Origin: an uncultured Verrucomicrobiota bacterium
GTDB taxonomy: Bacteria; Verrucomicrobiota; Verrucomicrobiia; Opitutales; Opitutaceae
Reading direction: 5' to 3'
Length of the DNA stretch: 32,217 bases
NCBI GenBank assembly: GCA_903856725.1
Contig: CAIOCT010000090.1
Location: 1 to 32,217 of the forward strand
Shown one piece after another: positions 16,969 to 25,402 of this stretch. A program made the translations under genes and the position numbers. How positions within the stretch are numbered: position 1 is the stretch's first letter; the number at the start of each line of letters is the position of its first letter. The notes beneath the pieces were generated by a model, which saw only the letters and a program-made list of their open reading frames with translations, was not told the origin of the DNA and did no database searches.

Positions 16969-19900
16969 TCAAAGGCGAATCGCTTGCATCTGGGTGAAAT
17001 TTATTTCCAAGGCGCCATTGTCATCGAGCTTTATGATGCATGGGGAGGAATCGTCAGGCGGGCGGATAAATTTTAAGAGTAAAATCCTCCCAGCGGCATC
17101 GCTGCTGGGGCCGGTCGCGATTATCTGGCCGGTTGCGGTAACCGTGAGCTCTCCTTGGCGGATGAGCGGCAGGGTCAGCACCTGTTGCTCAGGTAGATTC
17201 TGAGCAGGCGTTTGATAGATGCATATCAGGTCAGATCCCAGTGTCAGCCCAGGTTGGGTTCTCGTCCACCATTCTAAATTCTGGCGCAAGGCGCGCAAAC
17301 GCTCACGGGGCTGATCTAATTTTTGCTCCGGTGGGCGACCCGCCTGGCTCAAGCCGTTTAGTTTGGCACTGAGCGAGAGCAGGGCTTGCTGGAGGCCATT
17401 CGTTTTTTCGGTAGGTGCGGAAATGAAGCCTTGGGCCTGAGCTTGCGGGGCGATTTCATCCAGTCGTGAGTAAGTAAACCAGGCCATGATGGTGGCCGGA
17501 TCCAGCTCGCTTATGCGTGAATCAAAACCAAGGAGTCGCTGAATAGATTGATTAGACTCGGTGTATGCACGGTAGGCTTCGGTGGTGGGGCCGCCCAATA
17601 TAGCCAGGGTCACTGTCTCCACTTCGATCTGTAGACGATTTTTTTCCACTTCGGCGAGAGCGTCTAAATAAAGCATAGTCGCGAGGGCTATTTTGTAGCG
17701 CTCGAGTACTGGATGACGCGGGAAGACTGGGTTCTCGCGAGGATCCAGTTCGAGCTCGTTGATAGGCTGGGCGCCGGCAACGAGTAATGACCGACTGATA
17801 CGCCGGGCATTTTCATCGGGAATTTTCAGGTTACGTTTTTCTAGAAATTCGGCGGCAGCGCGCCACTGGCCGGTGGAGACGAGCTGGGTGAATTCTGCAT
17901 ATTTTTTTCGCGCGGCAGTTACTTGGGTTAAATATTTTTCGGCTTGGGCGGTGACTTGGCTTAGGCGGGCCGCAGCCGCTTGTTGGGCGCGGATTCGTTC
18001 AGCGGCTTCCGTGAGACGTTTTTTCTCCTGAGCGGCTAGTTGCTCGCGGATCGGTTGGGCGGTCCGCTCGTTTAAGTTAAGTACATAATCACGGTCCGGC
18101 GGGGTGAGCGTGGTTTCCGCGATCGATTTTAAGACGGTGAGTTCATGGGCGAGTTGTTCTTGGGTCGTGGCCCGAATGGCGCTCAACGAAATGCCTGCTT
18201 GGATGAGGCCTTCCCGATAAACGCTCAGACGTTGCCGGCGGTCCGGTTCGACCCCCAGATCAGCCAGGATGCTGAGCAGCGCGTTAAAATCCGTCTGGCT
18301 CGTGGCTGGCAGCGGTGCGGCCACGGGTGCCGGTGCTTCGTTTGAACCCGAAGATTTTTTTGGCGGTAGCGTGCGCGACTCATTTCTCCGTCGATCTGGC
18401 TGAGCCTCTGGAGATTTTCGCGAACTGGAGGACGGGCTGATCTTTTTATTTTCGGTGGGCGCATTAGCTGGCTTAGGACTTGCGAGGCGCCCGGCGCGAA
18501 ACAGGGCATAATGGACAAAATCGTCTCTGAGAACAGGAAGGAGGCGGGCGGCTTCGCTCGCGGCTTGCGGTAGCTCGGGTGGGACGGTCTGCAGTTGTTC
18601 GATCAGCTGGAGGGCTTGATCACGTAATTTTTCTAAATTCGGTTGGGGACTGCGAAGACCAGCTCTAATCGCGGTATTTTCTTTTTGGATTTTTTCAAGA
18701 ATGGCTCGATCGCTTTGGCTCAGTAAGAATTTTTTTCCTAGGGGCTGCGCGGCAAACGCTGCTTCGCTTCCATAATAAGCGAGCAAAGCATCGACCGGCG
18801 TGGCTTGACCTTGAGCGAGAGCGGTCAGCGCTTGGCGGGTCGTCGTGTCGGCGAGCCACTCGCCAAAGAGCTGCAGCGAAGCCTCGGCGGCCGTCGGTAG
18901 CTCGTGCGGGGCCGGACGAGCGCCGAGGGTCTTGAGGATTGGGTTAGCGCGGGGAGCTTGTAATTCAGTCGCGAGCTGGCTCAGCCAGCGGGCCGTGGCG
19001 GTCGGTTCAATCGGCTGGTTTTTTTTCTTATCAGTCGCTGGCGAGGGGAGGTGGGCTGAGATGTCGGCGACAATCAGGGCGAAGCTAGCGTAAAATTCGG
19101 GTAAGCTGAGGCGATCAGCCAGTGACGTGAACCGTTCACGAGCGAGGGCGGCATCAGTAGCTGAGAGTTGCGTGGCTCTGATGAGGAGTTGGCTTCTGTT
19201 TTCCGCCGATAATTGAGCGGTGAGCGCTAGAAATGAGGCCTGGTACGCAGCCCGGCTCGTGAGCGCACTCGCCATGGAGCGGAGGGCGACGGCCTCGATG
19301 GCTTCATGCAATGGTTCCGCGACTGCGCGCACATCAGGCGCGGTTTCGGCCTCAATTTGATTTTGGCGCACGAGCAATTTCGCTAAGGGCGCACTCTCCG
19401 CTAAGGTTGTAAATTTGGACCAATGCGGCAGATCGGTGACGGGGATTGTGGGTAACAGTTCTGCGAGGAGCGACGGTTCAGTGGCGAGCAAGCGCTGGGT
19501 GATGGTGGTGCTGCGCAGGCTGATCAAGTGAGGATTCAGGCGGTGGGCGATGGCGCTCTGGCGGTATTCTGCCGCGGACCAAATTTCTATTTTTTGTAAT
19601 TTTTTCCCTAATTGATAACCGTAAAAGCCCGTTCCCAGGAGGGTGGTGGCGAGCAGTAGCCATAGATATTGCAGGGCGACTCGCAGAGTGCGAAGGGCCG
19701 GATTAGGTTGGAGGTCGATTACCAGTTGTTCGATTTTTTTGGCTACGGCCGTTGAACCGCCGCCGGCTTTATTCTCGCGCAATTTTTCTGGTCGAGCAAA
19801 CAGGCGATTCCAGTGGAGTAATAAGAGTGAAGATAAAATCGCGCCGAGGGCGGTGTAGCCTGCGCCGCGCGGTTGAAAGAGGGCTCCCGCGATCATGGCG

Positions 19901-21444
19901 GCGCCAAGACAGGCCATCACCATGAATCGTTCGCCCGGGTTGCGCGTCGAGCGAACCAGCCACACATATTTTGTGCAGGCGAGGATGATGAAAAAGGTAA
20001 AGGCCGCCCCGCCTAAGCTGAGGGCGAGGCCTGTCAGTTCTCCTAAGGATCGGGCGATAAAAAAAGTAGCGAGGCCGCCCACTAGCCAGCCGAGCGTATA
20101 TTGGATGTTAAGCTGCCACGCGACCTGCTGCCGCTGTGCCAGTTCATGGGGGCGGGGATCATCCGTCACGACGGCGCGGGCCGCCCACTGAAAAGCGGCC
20201 TCGAGTTGGCCCTGTTCGGCGAGCTTAATCGATTGGGTGAGGGATTCAGCTGCCGCTTGAGCCACGGGCCCGTCATGATCTTCGACGAGGCCCAGCTGGG
20301 GATTCACCCATAGCGTATAAGCCTTTTGCTCGTGCTGATAGTGTACAACCGTGAGGGGAGTTCGGTAGATCGAATAGCTGAGGCGGGCTAGCCGGCGGCT
20401 ATAGTCTGATTCTCCCGATGATTTAAAATCGTTGATTTGAGCTATGAACCAATCTTGGGGCGCTCGATCAGCCTTAATGTTACTGGGGGCTACCAAATTT
20501 TGATAATGAGGATAATCTGCCCAGACTTGCTCATAACCGGGTTGCGGGGATAAGCCGGCAAAGGAGTTGAGTGGCCGAGTGCGACGTTCGGCCGGCGAGG
20601 CATCGGTTGGGGCCACTCCGGGAAGATTGCTGAGATCACCAGCCAAGGTGCGCGCCCGCGCATTGGGATCATAGCCGCTATCGCCCGAGCGGATCACCTC
20701 ATGCGTGATTTGATTTTCTTGGGAGGTGATGCGGGCCCACCAGAGTAACTGACCAGCGCCTTCGCAACTACTGCAGGTCAGTGAGCCGGAGCCGCCGCAA
20801 CGACCGCACACGACGCGACCGTGTCCGGCGCAAGATCGACATTGGACTTGAACTGTAAAAGAGACGTCCTCTAAACGCTGGCCGTTCCCGCCGCAGCGGG
20901 TGCAGCGCCGGCGACTGTCCCCGTAGCCCGTAAACCCGCCGCCATTGCACTCATAGCAGCGGCGGGGTTCCTGCCGATGTTGGGTCTCGCTCACTTGGCC
21001 ACTCCCTGAGCAGGTGCTGCAGCGATTTTTGCCGCTGCCACTACAACTATCACAACTGACTTTGCCGTGACCAGCGCACGTGTGGCAGCGTGCGCAGTAA
21101 TGGGTGCCGGCGGCATCAATCGTCCACGCTTTGCTGCCTTTATGATGAAGCGTTATCGTCACTTCCCAGAGATCAACATCATCAATGGAGCGTGGGTTTG
21201 CCGTGACGTGCTCGCCGCGGTAAGGTGCGTAGACCATGCCCTTTGAACGGGTCTCTTGGGTTGCGACCAGTTGCAGTAAATAGTCGGGAATTTCGAGCGC
21301 CGCGCTAAATTGGGTTTGCTCCTGCCATGACTTGATCGGGGTAAAGGGCGTCTGGTCGCACCAAGCTTGAATCACCGGTAGAATCTGCGGCTCGTAATCT
21401 GGTGCGGTGAGATTCTTGCGCTCGTAAAGAAACTCTTTGCTCAT
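16969..21444 (-). CDS. giant membrane protein with eight DnaJ-type CxxCxGxG zinc motifs
   Basis: A 1491-residue protein. Residues 117-231 carry eight CxxCxGxG motifs, starting at C120, C131, C142, C163, C181, C202, C213 and C224; DnaJ proteins have four. No J domain (HPD motif) is present. About five membrane helices follow (roughly 447-463, 470-496, 507-522, 528-544, 589-611). The remaining 880 residues are mostly helical and rich in Ala, Gln, Leu and Glu, with a low-complexity charged stretch near 1030-1080 (KKISPSSSSRKSPE). Known cysteine-rich zinc domains bind unfolded protein or act in disulfide exchange; its role here is unknown. The start at 21444 has no Shine-Dalgarno. It is the longest gene in the window, divergent from a two-gene operon and upstream of the PAS-HTH regulator. 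Confidence 0.8.
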   Translation of the reverse strand: MSKEFLYERKNLTAPDYEPQILPVIQAWCDQTPFTPIKSWQEQTQFSAALEIPDYLLQLVATQETRSKGMVYAPYRGEHVTANPRSIDDVDLWEVTITLHHKGSKAWTIDAAGTHYCARCHTCAGHGKVSCDSCSGSGKNRCSTCSGSGQVSETQHRQEPRRCYECNGGGFTGYGDSRRRCTRCGGNGQRLEDVSFTVQVQCRSCAGHGRVVCGRCGGSGSLTCSSCEGAGQLLWWARITSQENQITHEVIRSGDSGYDPNARARTLAGDLSNLPGVAPTDASPAERRTRPLNSFAGLSPQPGYEQVWADYPHYQNLVAPSNIKADRAPQDWFIAQINDFKSSGESDYSRRLARLSYSIYRTPLTVVHYQHEQKAYTLWVNPQLGLVEDHDGPVAQAAAESLTQSIKLAEQGQLEAAFQWAARAVVTDDPRPHELAQRQQVAWQLNIQYTLGWLVGGLATFFIARSLGELTGLALSLGGAAFTFFIILACTKYVWLVRSTRNPGERFMVMACLGAAMIAGALFQPRGAGYTALGAILSSLLLLHWNRLFARPEKLRENKAGGGSTAVAKKIEQLVIDLQPNPALRTLRVALQYLWLLLATTLLGTGFYGYQLGKKLQKIEIWSAAEYRQSAIAHRLNPHLISLRSTTITQRLLATEPSLLAELLPTIPVTDLPHWSKFTTLAESAPLAKLLVRQNQIEAETAPDVRAVAEPLHEAIEAVALRSMASALTSRAAYQASFLALTAQLSAENRSQLLIRATQLSATDAALARERFTSLADRLSLPEFYASFALIVADISAHLPSPATDKKKNQPIEPTATARWLSQLATELQAPRANPILKTLGARPAPHELPTAAEASLQLFGEWLADTTTRQALTALAQGQATPVDALLAYYGSEAAFAAQPLGKKFLLSQSDRAILEKIQKENTAIRAGLRSPQPNLEKLRDQALQLIEQLQTVPPELPQAASEAARLLPVLRDDFVHYALFRAGRLASPKPANAPTENKKISPSSSSRKSPEAQPDRRRNESRTLPPKKSSGSNEAPAPVAAPLPATSQTDFNALLSILADLGVEPDRRQRLSVYREGLIQAGISLSAIRATTQEQLAHELTVLKSIAETTLTPPDRDYVLNLNERTAQPIREQLAAQEKKRLTEAAERIRAQQAAAARLSQVTAQAEKYLTQVTAARKKYAEFTQLVSTGQWRAAAEFLEKRNLKIPDENARRISRSLLVAGAQPINELELDPRENPVFPRHPVLERYKIALATMLYLDALAEVEKNRLQIEVETVTLAILGGPTTEAYRAYTESNQSIQRLLGFDSRISELDPATIMAWFTYSRLDEIAPQAQAQGFISAPTEKTNGLQQALLSLSAKLNGLSQAGRPPEQKLDQPRERLRALRQNLEWWTRTQPGLTLGSDLICIYQTPAQNLPEQQVLTLPLIRQGELTVTATGQIIATGPSSDAAGRILLLKFIRPPDDSSPCIIKLDDNGALEINFTQMQAIRL

Positions 21445-21707
21445 AGTGCAGGGCGGGTGGGTTAACCGAGTGGGGGAACAAAAAAATCAGAGAAGGGCGT
21501 TTCTGGGGCGAGCATTTTTTACGGTCCAGTTAATGCAATGATTACTCAATTTAAGCCGCGGTACGGGCCGTCATTTATGACTGGGGGTGGCCGGTCACAA
21601 AAAATGACCAGTGCTTGAACTGCCAATGGAGATAGACAGGAAAAATAATTTCGCGCAGTTTTTCAACTAACCGCCAGGAGGCGAATTTACCCTACTCTTT
21701 TAACTGC

Positions 21708-22160
21708 ATGCCAACTCCCTTACGTTACCAAGATACCGGCGAGGTCCATCTGGATTTTCACCGCACCACCAATGGCACCATTGCCTATCTGCGGCAGAAG
21801 CATGGCGCCGAATTTCTCGATGATGTTTTTCGGCACACCGCGCAGGATGTTTACCGCTCGATTTGGGATGATCTTAAGCAGGGTGACCCCGAGCAACTCG
21901 TGACGCATTGGACCTATTTCACAGAGCGCGAGAAGGGCGTCTATAAAATCGAGCGCGAAGGTAATGAAATTCGCTTTATCGTCCTCCAGTGTCCGGCCAC
22001 GACTTATCTGCGCAATCGGGGGATAGTCGTAGATCCGGAATTTCGGCGACAGACCATTACCATGAATCAGGCTTGGTCTGAAGGAACGCCTTTCGAAATA
22101 TCCACTAAAATCACTGGCGAGGATGCTTACATACAAACGATCCGGAGGGTAAAACTATGA
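21708..22160 (+). CDS. small protein resembling L-2-amino-thiazoline-4-carboxylate hydrolase family
   Basis: A 150-residue soluble protein with no signal peptide. The C-terminal half (IRFIVLQCPATTYLRNRG) has the beta strand plus Cys-Pro pattern (C95-P96) of the ATC_hydrolase-like family, followed by two more strands. Its partner, encoded immediately downstream, looks like a second member. The family includes enzymes that open thiazoline rings in cysteine biosynthesis, but most members are uncharacterised, and this copy lacks the later cysteine pair seen in its partner. It may be a subunit with reduced or no activity. The stop overlaps the next start by four bases (ATGA), so the two are translationally coupled. 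Family assignment is moderate. Confidence 0.6.
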   Translation: MPTPLRYQDTGEVHLDFHRTTNGTIAYLRQKHGAEFLDDVFRHTAQDVYRSIWDDLKQGDPEQLVTHWTYFTEREKGVYKIEREGNEIRFIVLQCPATTYLRNRGIVVDPEFRRQTITMNQAWSEGTPFEISTKITGEDAYIQTIRRVKL

Positions 22161-22654
22161 TTCCGAGCGACCATTTTGTCCGATTCTATAACGAAGTCTT
22201 TAAGTCACTCGACCGGAAGGGTCGCGTGCATCTTGTCGATTACTGGCACGAGCTGGGCCGGTTGCAGGTGACGGAGTTGGGCGATCGCTTCAAGACTGGT
22301 GGTTTGGAAGCGGCCTATGAATACTGGCAGCGCATTTTCCTCGAAGAGAATTGCGAGGGGGAGGTTAAGCTAAATGACGATGTGCTCGAGCTCCGCATGC
22401 ATAAGTGTCCGAGTCTCTCCAAGGCGATGGATAACGATGCCGGCGCTCATGGGCTTTATTGTGATCACTGCATGGCGTGGGTGGAGCCCGTGATGGCGCA
22501 TGCGGGACTTCATGCGGTCTTCGATATGGAATCACGCACGGAGCCGCACTGCGTTATGCGGGTCACCCTAAATAAGAAGAAGGCGGAGGAGTTTGCTAAG
22601 CATGCGAAGCTGCTCGCGACGCCTTATATCCCCGCCTCGTTGCCGCCGCGCTAG
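22157..22654 (+). CDS. L-2-amino-thiazoline-4-carboxylate hydrolase-like protein, coupled partner
   Basis: A 165-residue soluble protein, starting at the ATGA overlap with the previous gene. The N-terminal half is helical (FVRFYNEVFKSLDRKGRVHL and GGLEAAYEYWQRIFLEENC). The second half has C84-P85 in ELRMHKCPSLSKAM and a cysteine pair C102/C105 in HGLYCDHCMAWVEP, then a strand ending in CVMRVTL. These features fit the ATC_hydrolase-like family. The cysteines and nearby His103-His104-type residues (here DHC) could bind a metal or do nucleophilic catalysis; this is inference. The previous protein shares the same order of elements, so the two look like diverged duplicates working as a heteromer. 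Confidence 0.65.
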   Translation: MIPSDHFVRFYNEVFKSLDRKGRVHLVDYWHELGRLQVTELGDRFKTGGLEAAYEYWQRIFLEENCEGEVKLNDDVLELRMHKCPSLSKAMDNDAGAHGLYCDHCMAWVEPVMAHAGLHAVFDMESRTEPHCVMRVTLNKKKAEEFAKHAKLLATPYIPASLPPR

Positions 22655-23080
22655 CTTTGGCGGGGTGAAGGTTTAATCGGGCCACCCCGCGGGATTTTCT
22701 CCGGGGGTGGTGGCAATAGGCTCGGCCATCTGCTGCGCTCCTTGCTGTGGTGGCCTTCATGAATGAGGTGCGCCGTCAATTGAAGGGGCGGTCATCAGTG
22801 GCCGCGGCCCCGGCCGATAATTTGCCTATCAATTATGGGCCTGCGGTTCGCCGTGAGGGTAATTGCGCCCGCAATTCACCGAGGTCGCTGTTATGCGAGT
22901 GCTCTCGCTGATGGTGGGGGCATCACGGATGACAGGGCAAACGGTGGAATTAAAGAATCAGCAATTTCCCGAGTTGTCACACAGCCGTCACGAAACCGTA
23001 ACAAAGCTCCGTTATGTTCGGGGGGTGCATCGGTGTTCACACCGCGGCGCTTTACTCAAAACTAACTCAGAACACATCCC
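22655..23080 (+). other. 426-base noncoding region: two alternative hairpins and PHO-box promoter
   Basis: No gene is credible here. At the left end, GCGGGGTG (22660-22667) can pair with CACCCCGC (22683-22690), while CCACCCC (22682-22688) can instead pair with GGGGTGG (22704-22710). The two stems share bases and exclude each other. They probably end the preceding operon, though there is no good T-run. A short palindrome, AATTGCG and CGCAATT, is at 22861-22876. The PHO-box repeats and promoter of the porin gene fill 22975-23020. Confidence 0.6.
22975..23018 (+). promoter_or_regulatory. PHO-box promoter of the porin-pstS operon
   Basis: Three direct repeats in exact 11-base register: TGTCAC (22975-22980), CGTCAC (22986-22991) and CGTAAC (22997-23002), each followed by an A-rich five-base spacer. 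PhoB sites are built from 11-base direct repeats of this kind, which replace the -35 element. TATGTT at 23013-23018 fits a -10 box ten bases after the last repeat. The first codon of the porin is at 23081. Confidence 0.85.
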
Positions 23081-24394
23081 ATGATTAATCTAAAATCTAA
23101 ATTCCTCGCGATCACCGCGGCGCTGCTGTGCGCCGGGGCGGCGTTCGCGCAAGACAGCGGCCCGCTCATTGATCTTTTGGTCAAGAAGGGCATTATCAAT
23201 AATCAAGAGGGCGAAGACCTCCGCGTTGAGCTCACGAAAGATTTCGTGGCAAACACGTCAGCCGGTAAGCTGAACCTCAGCTCCTCGATTGCTGACTTCA
23301 AGCTCTCGGGCGACATGCGCATGCGCTATGAGTACAATAATCAAGCTCCTGAAATCGCCGCGGGCGGATATCTGCTCAGCAACGAGACTTCTCGGACGCG
23401 CTTTCGCTTCCGCTTGAATGGTGACGTGACGCTCCAAAAAGGCTGGACCACCGGTTTTGCTTTAGAGAGCGGTCAAGCCAGCGATTCCGCCAATCAGACT
23501 TTCACCAGTGCGGCTGATGATTACGGCGTATTCCTCACCCGCGCCTATATCGGCTGGCAGCCCAGCTTGAATTGGGCCTTTGTGCTCGGTAAGCAAAAGA
23601 ATCTGATGTACACGACCGATCTGCGCTGGGATGCGGACATCAATCCACAAGGGTTGAGCGAAGTTTATAAATACTTCATCGGCGCGAAGGACACGTTTGA
23701 GTTCCGCGGGATGCAGCACTTCATCGATGACCGGACGGAAGCTAACAATGCCGGCCCGCTGCGCCGTGACACCTTTATGTTTGAGAATCAGGCCGTCTAT
23801 ACGCACTGGTTCGCACCGAGCAATCTGAGCAGTCTCATTGTGGCTTTGGGTTATAATAAATATAATCAATCCACCCTGCCAACCGCACCGCTTGGTTCCG
23901 CTTCTTTTGCTGGGTCCGTGCGCAAGCAAGATTACGTCACTTTCGCTGGTGAAGTTAACTTCGCTAACGTCAATGGCGCCGGTACGGCCTTCAAATTATA
24001 CTGGGATTCTTCAGTCAATACGACTGCTGATACCCGCGCTTACCGCGTGTATAATCTGAATCGCTCGCAGTTCAGCAATGGTGGCAAAGCGTGGCTCGCC
24101 GGCATCGGCTACAGCTACGGTCTGGGCAAAGTGCAAGGCGACTACAGCGCCAAGCTCGACTACCGCAGCGTCGGTATCACCGCGACCGATCCTAACCTCA
24201 ACGATTCCGATTGGGGCTTCAGCAAGGATAACCAAAAGGGCTTTGAGCTGTCGCTGGTTTATAACGTCACCGACTTCGCTACCTTTGGCATCAAATATTT
24301 TGACACCAAGATTATCCAAAAGGGTATGACCTTCTCCCTCGGGAACCTCGATCACTCGCAAGAGTTGCTCGTCGACCTCGTCGTGAAATTCTAA
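23081..24394 (+). CDS. outer-membrane porin of the phosphate locus
   Basis: A 437-residue beta-barrel protein of the putative porin type. After the signal peptide (LAITAALLCAGAAFAQDSG) an N-terminal segment, PLIDLLVKKGIINNQEGEDL, is typical of these porins and may form a small periplasmic helical domain. The rest is a series of amphipathic beta strands with alternating aromatic residues (MRMRYEYNN, RTRFRFRLNGDV, FGIKYFDTKI) and ends in VDLVVKF, with a C-terminal Phe as needed by the BAM machinery. Position directly before pstS, behind a PHO box, makes a role in phosphate entry likely, comparable to OprP or PhoE in function but not obviously in sequence. Only 35 bases separate it from pstS, so the two are an operon. 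Confidence 0.85.
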   Translation: MINLKSKFLAITAALLCAGAAFAQDSGPLIDLLVKKGIINNQEGEDLRVELTKDFVANTSAGKLNLSSSIADFKLSGDMRMRYEYNNQAPEIAAGGYLLSNETSRTRFRFRLNGDVTLQKGWTTGFALESGQASDSANQTFTSAADDYGVFLTRAYIGWQPSLNWAFVLGKQKNLMYTTDLRWDADINPQGLSEVYKYFIGAKDTFEFRGMQHFIDDRTEANNAGPLRRDTFMFENQAVYTHWFAPSNLSSLIVALGYNKYNQSTLPTAPLGSASFAGSVRKQDYVTFAGEVNFANVNGAGTAFKLYWDSSVNTTADTRAYRVYNLNRSQFSNGGKAWLAGIGYSYGLGKVQGDYSAKLDYRSVGITATDPNLNDSDWGFSKDNQKGFELSLVYNVTDFATFGIKYFDTKIIQKGMTFSLGNLDHSQELLVDLVVKF

Positions 24395-24429
24395 GCCTAG
24401 GTTAATTTAATTTTTAAAAAATCTATTCC

Positions 24430-25245
24430 ATGAAAAAAAGCACTCTCTTCCTTCTCGCCGCTGCGCTCACACTGAGCGTCAATGCCGCTGATAAATTAGT
24501 CATCAAAGGTTCCGACACGCTCGGGGCTAAACTCGTTCCGATGCTGGCTGAAGAATATAAGGTTCAGCACACCGGGACCACGTTTGAAATCGCGGCGGAA
24601 GGTTCTACGACCGGTATTGCGGCGATCACGGATGGTACGGCGCAAATCGGCATGTCGAGCCGTCGCGCTAAGCCGACCGAGATTTCTGCGGCTAGCGCCA
24701 AGGGCGTGACCATGAAGCCAACCATTGTCGCCTTCGATGGAATTGGCGTCATCGTCAATCAGGGCAATCCTCTCAAGTCGCTGACGAAGCGCCAAGTGGA
24801 GCAGATTTTTGCCGGTGACATCAAAGACTGGAGCCAGGTCGGTGGTACCCCTGGCCCGATCTCGATCTACACCCGCAATACTTCTTCGGGTACGTATTCG
24901 GACTTCAAGGATCTGGCTATGAAGAAACGCGACTACGCTTCGTCCTCGCAGAAGATGGCGGGTAACGAGCAAATCGCCGCGGAAGTCGCCAAGAATGCTA
25001 ACGGCATCGGTTACGTCGGGCTCGCTTACCTGAGCGACCCTGGCATCACCACGGTTTCGATCGAAGGTTCCTTGCCTTCAGAAGATTCCGTCTTGGCCGG
25101 TAAGTATCCTTATTCTCGTCCAACGTTCTATTATACGAACGGTGAGGCGACAGGTGAGGCTGCTAATTTCCTGGAATTCACGCTGAGCGATGCGGGCCAA
25201 AAGGTTGTCCGCAAGGTTGGTTTCGTTCCGGTCCGCCGCCTGTAA
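24430..25245 (+). CDS. pstS: PstS phosphate-binding protein
   Basis: A 271-residue periplasmic binding protein with a signal peptide (LFLLAAALTLSVNAADK). The expected phosphate contacts are visible: GSDTLG near residue 29, GSTTGIAAI, IGMSSRRAKPTE and YTRNTSSGTYSDF, where Arg, Ser and Thr side chains hold phosphate. GIGYVGLAYLSD is the usual closing motif of this family (PBP-like type 2). It delivers phosphate to PstC-PstA. It is co-transcribed with the porin and followed by a strong terminator hairpin, so it can be produced in excess over the membrane subunits. Confidence 0.95.
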   Translation: MKKSTLFLLAAALTLSVNAADKLVIKGSDTLGAKLVPMLAEEYKVQHTGTTFEIAAEGSTTGIAAITDGTAQIGMSSRRAKPTEISAASAKGVTMKPTIVAFDGIGVIVNQGNPLKSLTKRQVEQIFAGDIKDWSQVGGTPGPISIYTRNTSSGTYSDFKDLAMKKRDYASSSQKMAGNEQIAAEVAKNANGIGYVGLAYLSDPGITTVSIEGSLPSEDSVLAGKYPYSRPTFYYTNGEATGEAANFLEFTLSDAGQKVVRKVGFVPVRRL

Positions 25246-25271
25246 ATTATTGTTGGTTTTAGTGTTTGACG

Positions 25272-25310
25272 ACGCCCGCGGGCCTTAGGGCTCGCGGGCG
25301 TTTGTTTCCC
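25272..25310 (+). terminator. terminator between pstS and pstC
   Basis: A 13-bp stem: 25272-25284 (ACGCCCGCGGGCC) pairs with 25289-25301 (GGCTCGCGGGCGT) across a four-base loop, with one G-U pair. TTTGTTT follows. It ends the porin-pstS transcript, or lets part of it read on to pstC. Confidence 0.85.
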
Positions 25311-25332
25311 TAGGCAAGGGCTCCATTCGTTT

Positions 25333-25354
25333 TGTAACCTAACTGTAACTTAGG
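25333..25354 (+). promoter_or_regulatory. PHO box of the pstC operon
   Basis: Two direct repeats in 11-base register: TGTAAC (25333-25338) and TGTAAC (25344-25349). They lie between the pstS terminator and the pstC start at 25403, so the permease genes have their own PhoB-type promoter. No convincing -10 box was seen. Confidence 0.75.
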
Positions 25355-25402
25355 CCAGTTGACCGCGCACAGCGTTTAACGCGATGCTCCTCTCTCTTTA
25401 GT

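Noticed and set aside
20752-21096. Calling the zinc-motif protein a DnaJ chaperone
   Set aside because: There is no J domain or HPD motif, and the membrane helices and length do not fit DnaJ.
22861-22876. Palindrome AATTGCG-CC-CGCAATT
   Set aside because: It is perfect but short and stands alone, with no promoter elements nearby, so I cannot assign it a role.
22835-23084. Two overlapping short ORFs before the porin
   Set aside because: Neither resembles a protein, they overlap in different frames, and the PHO-box repeats lie inside them.
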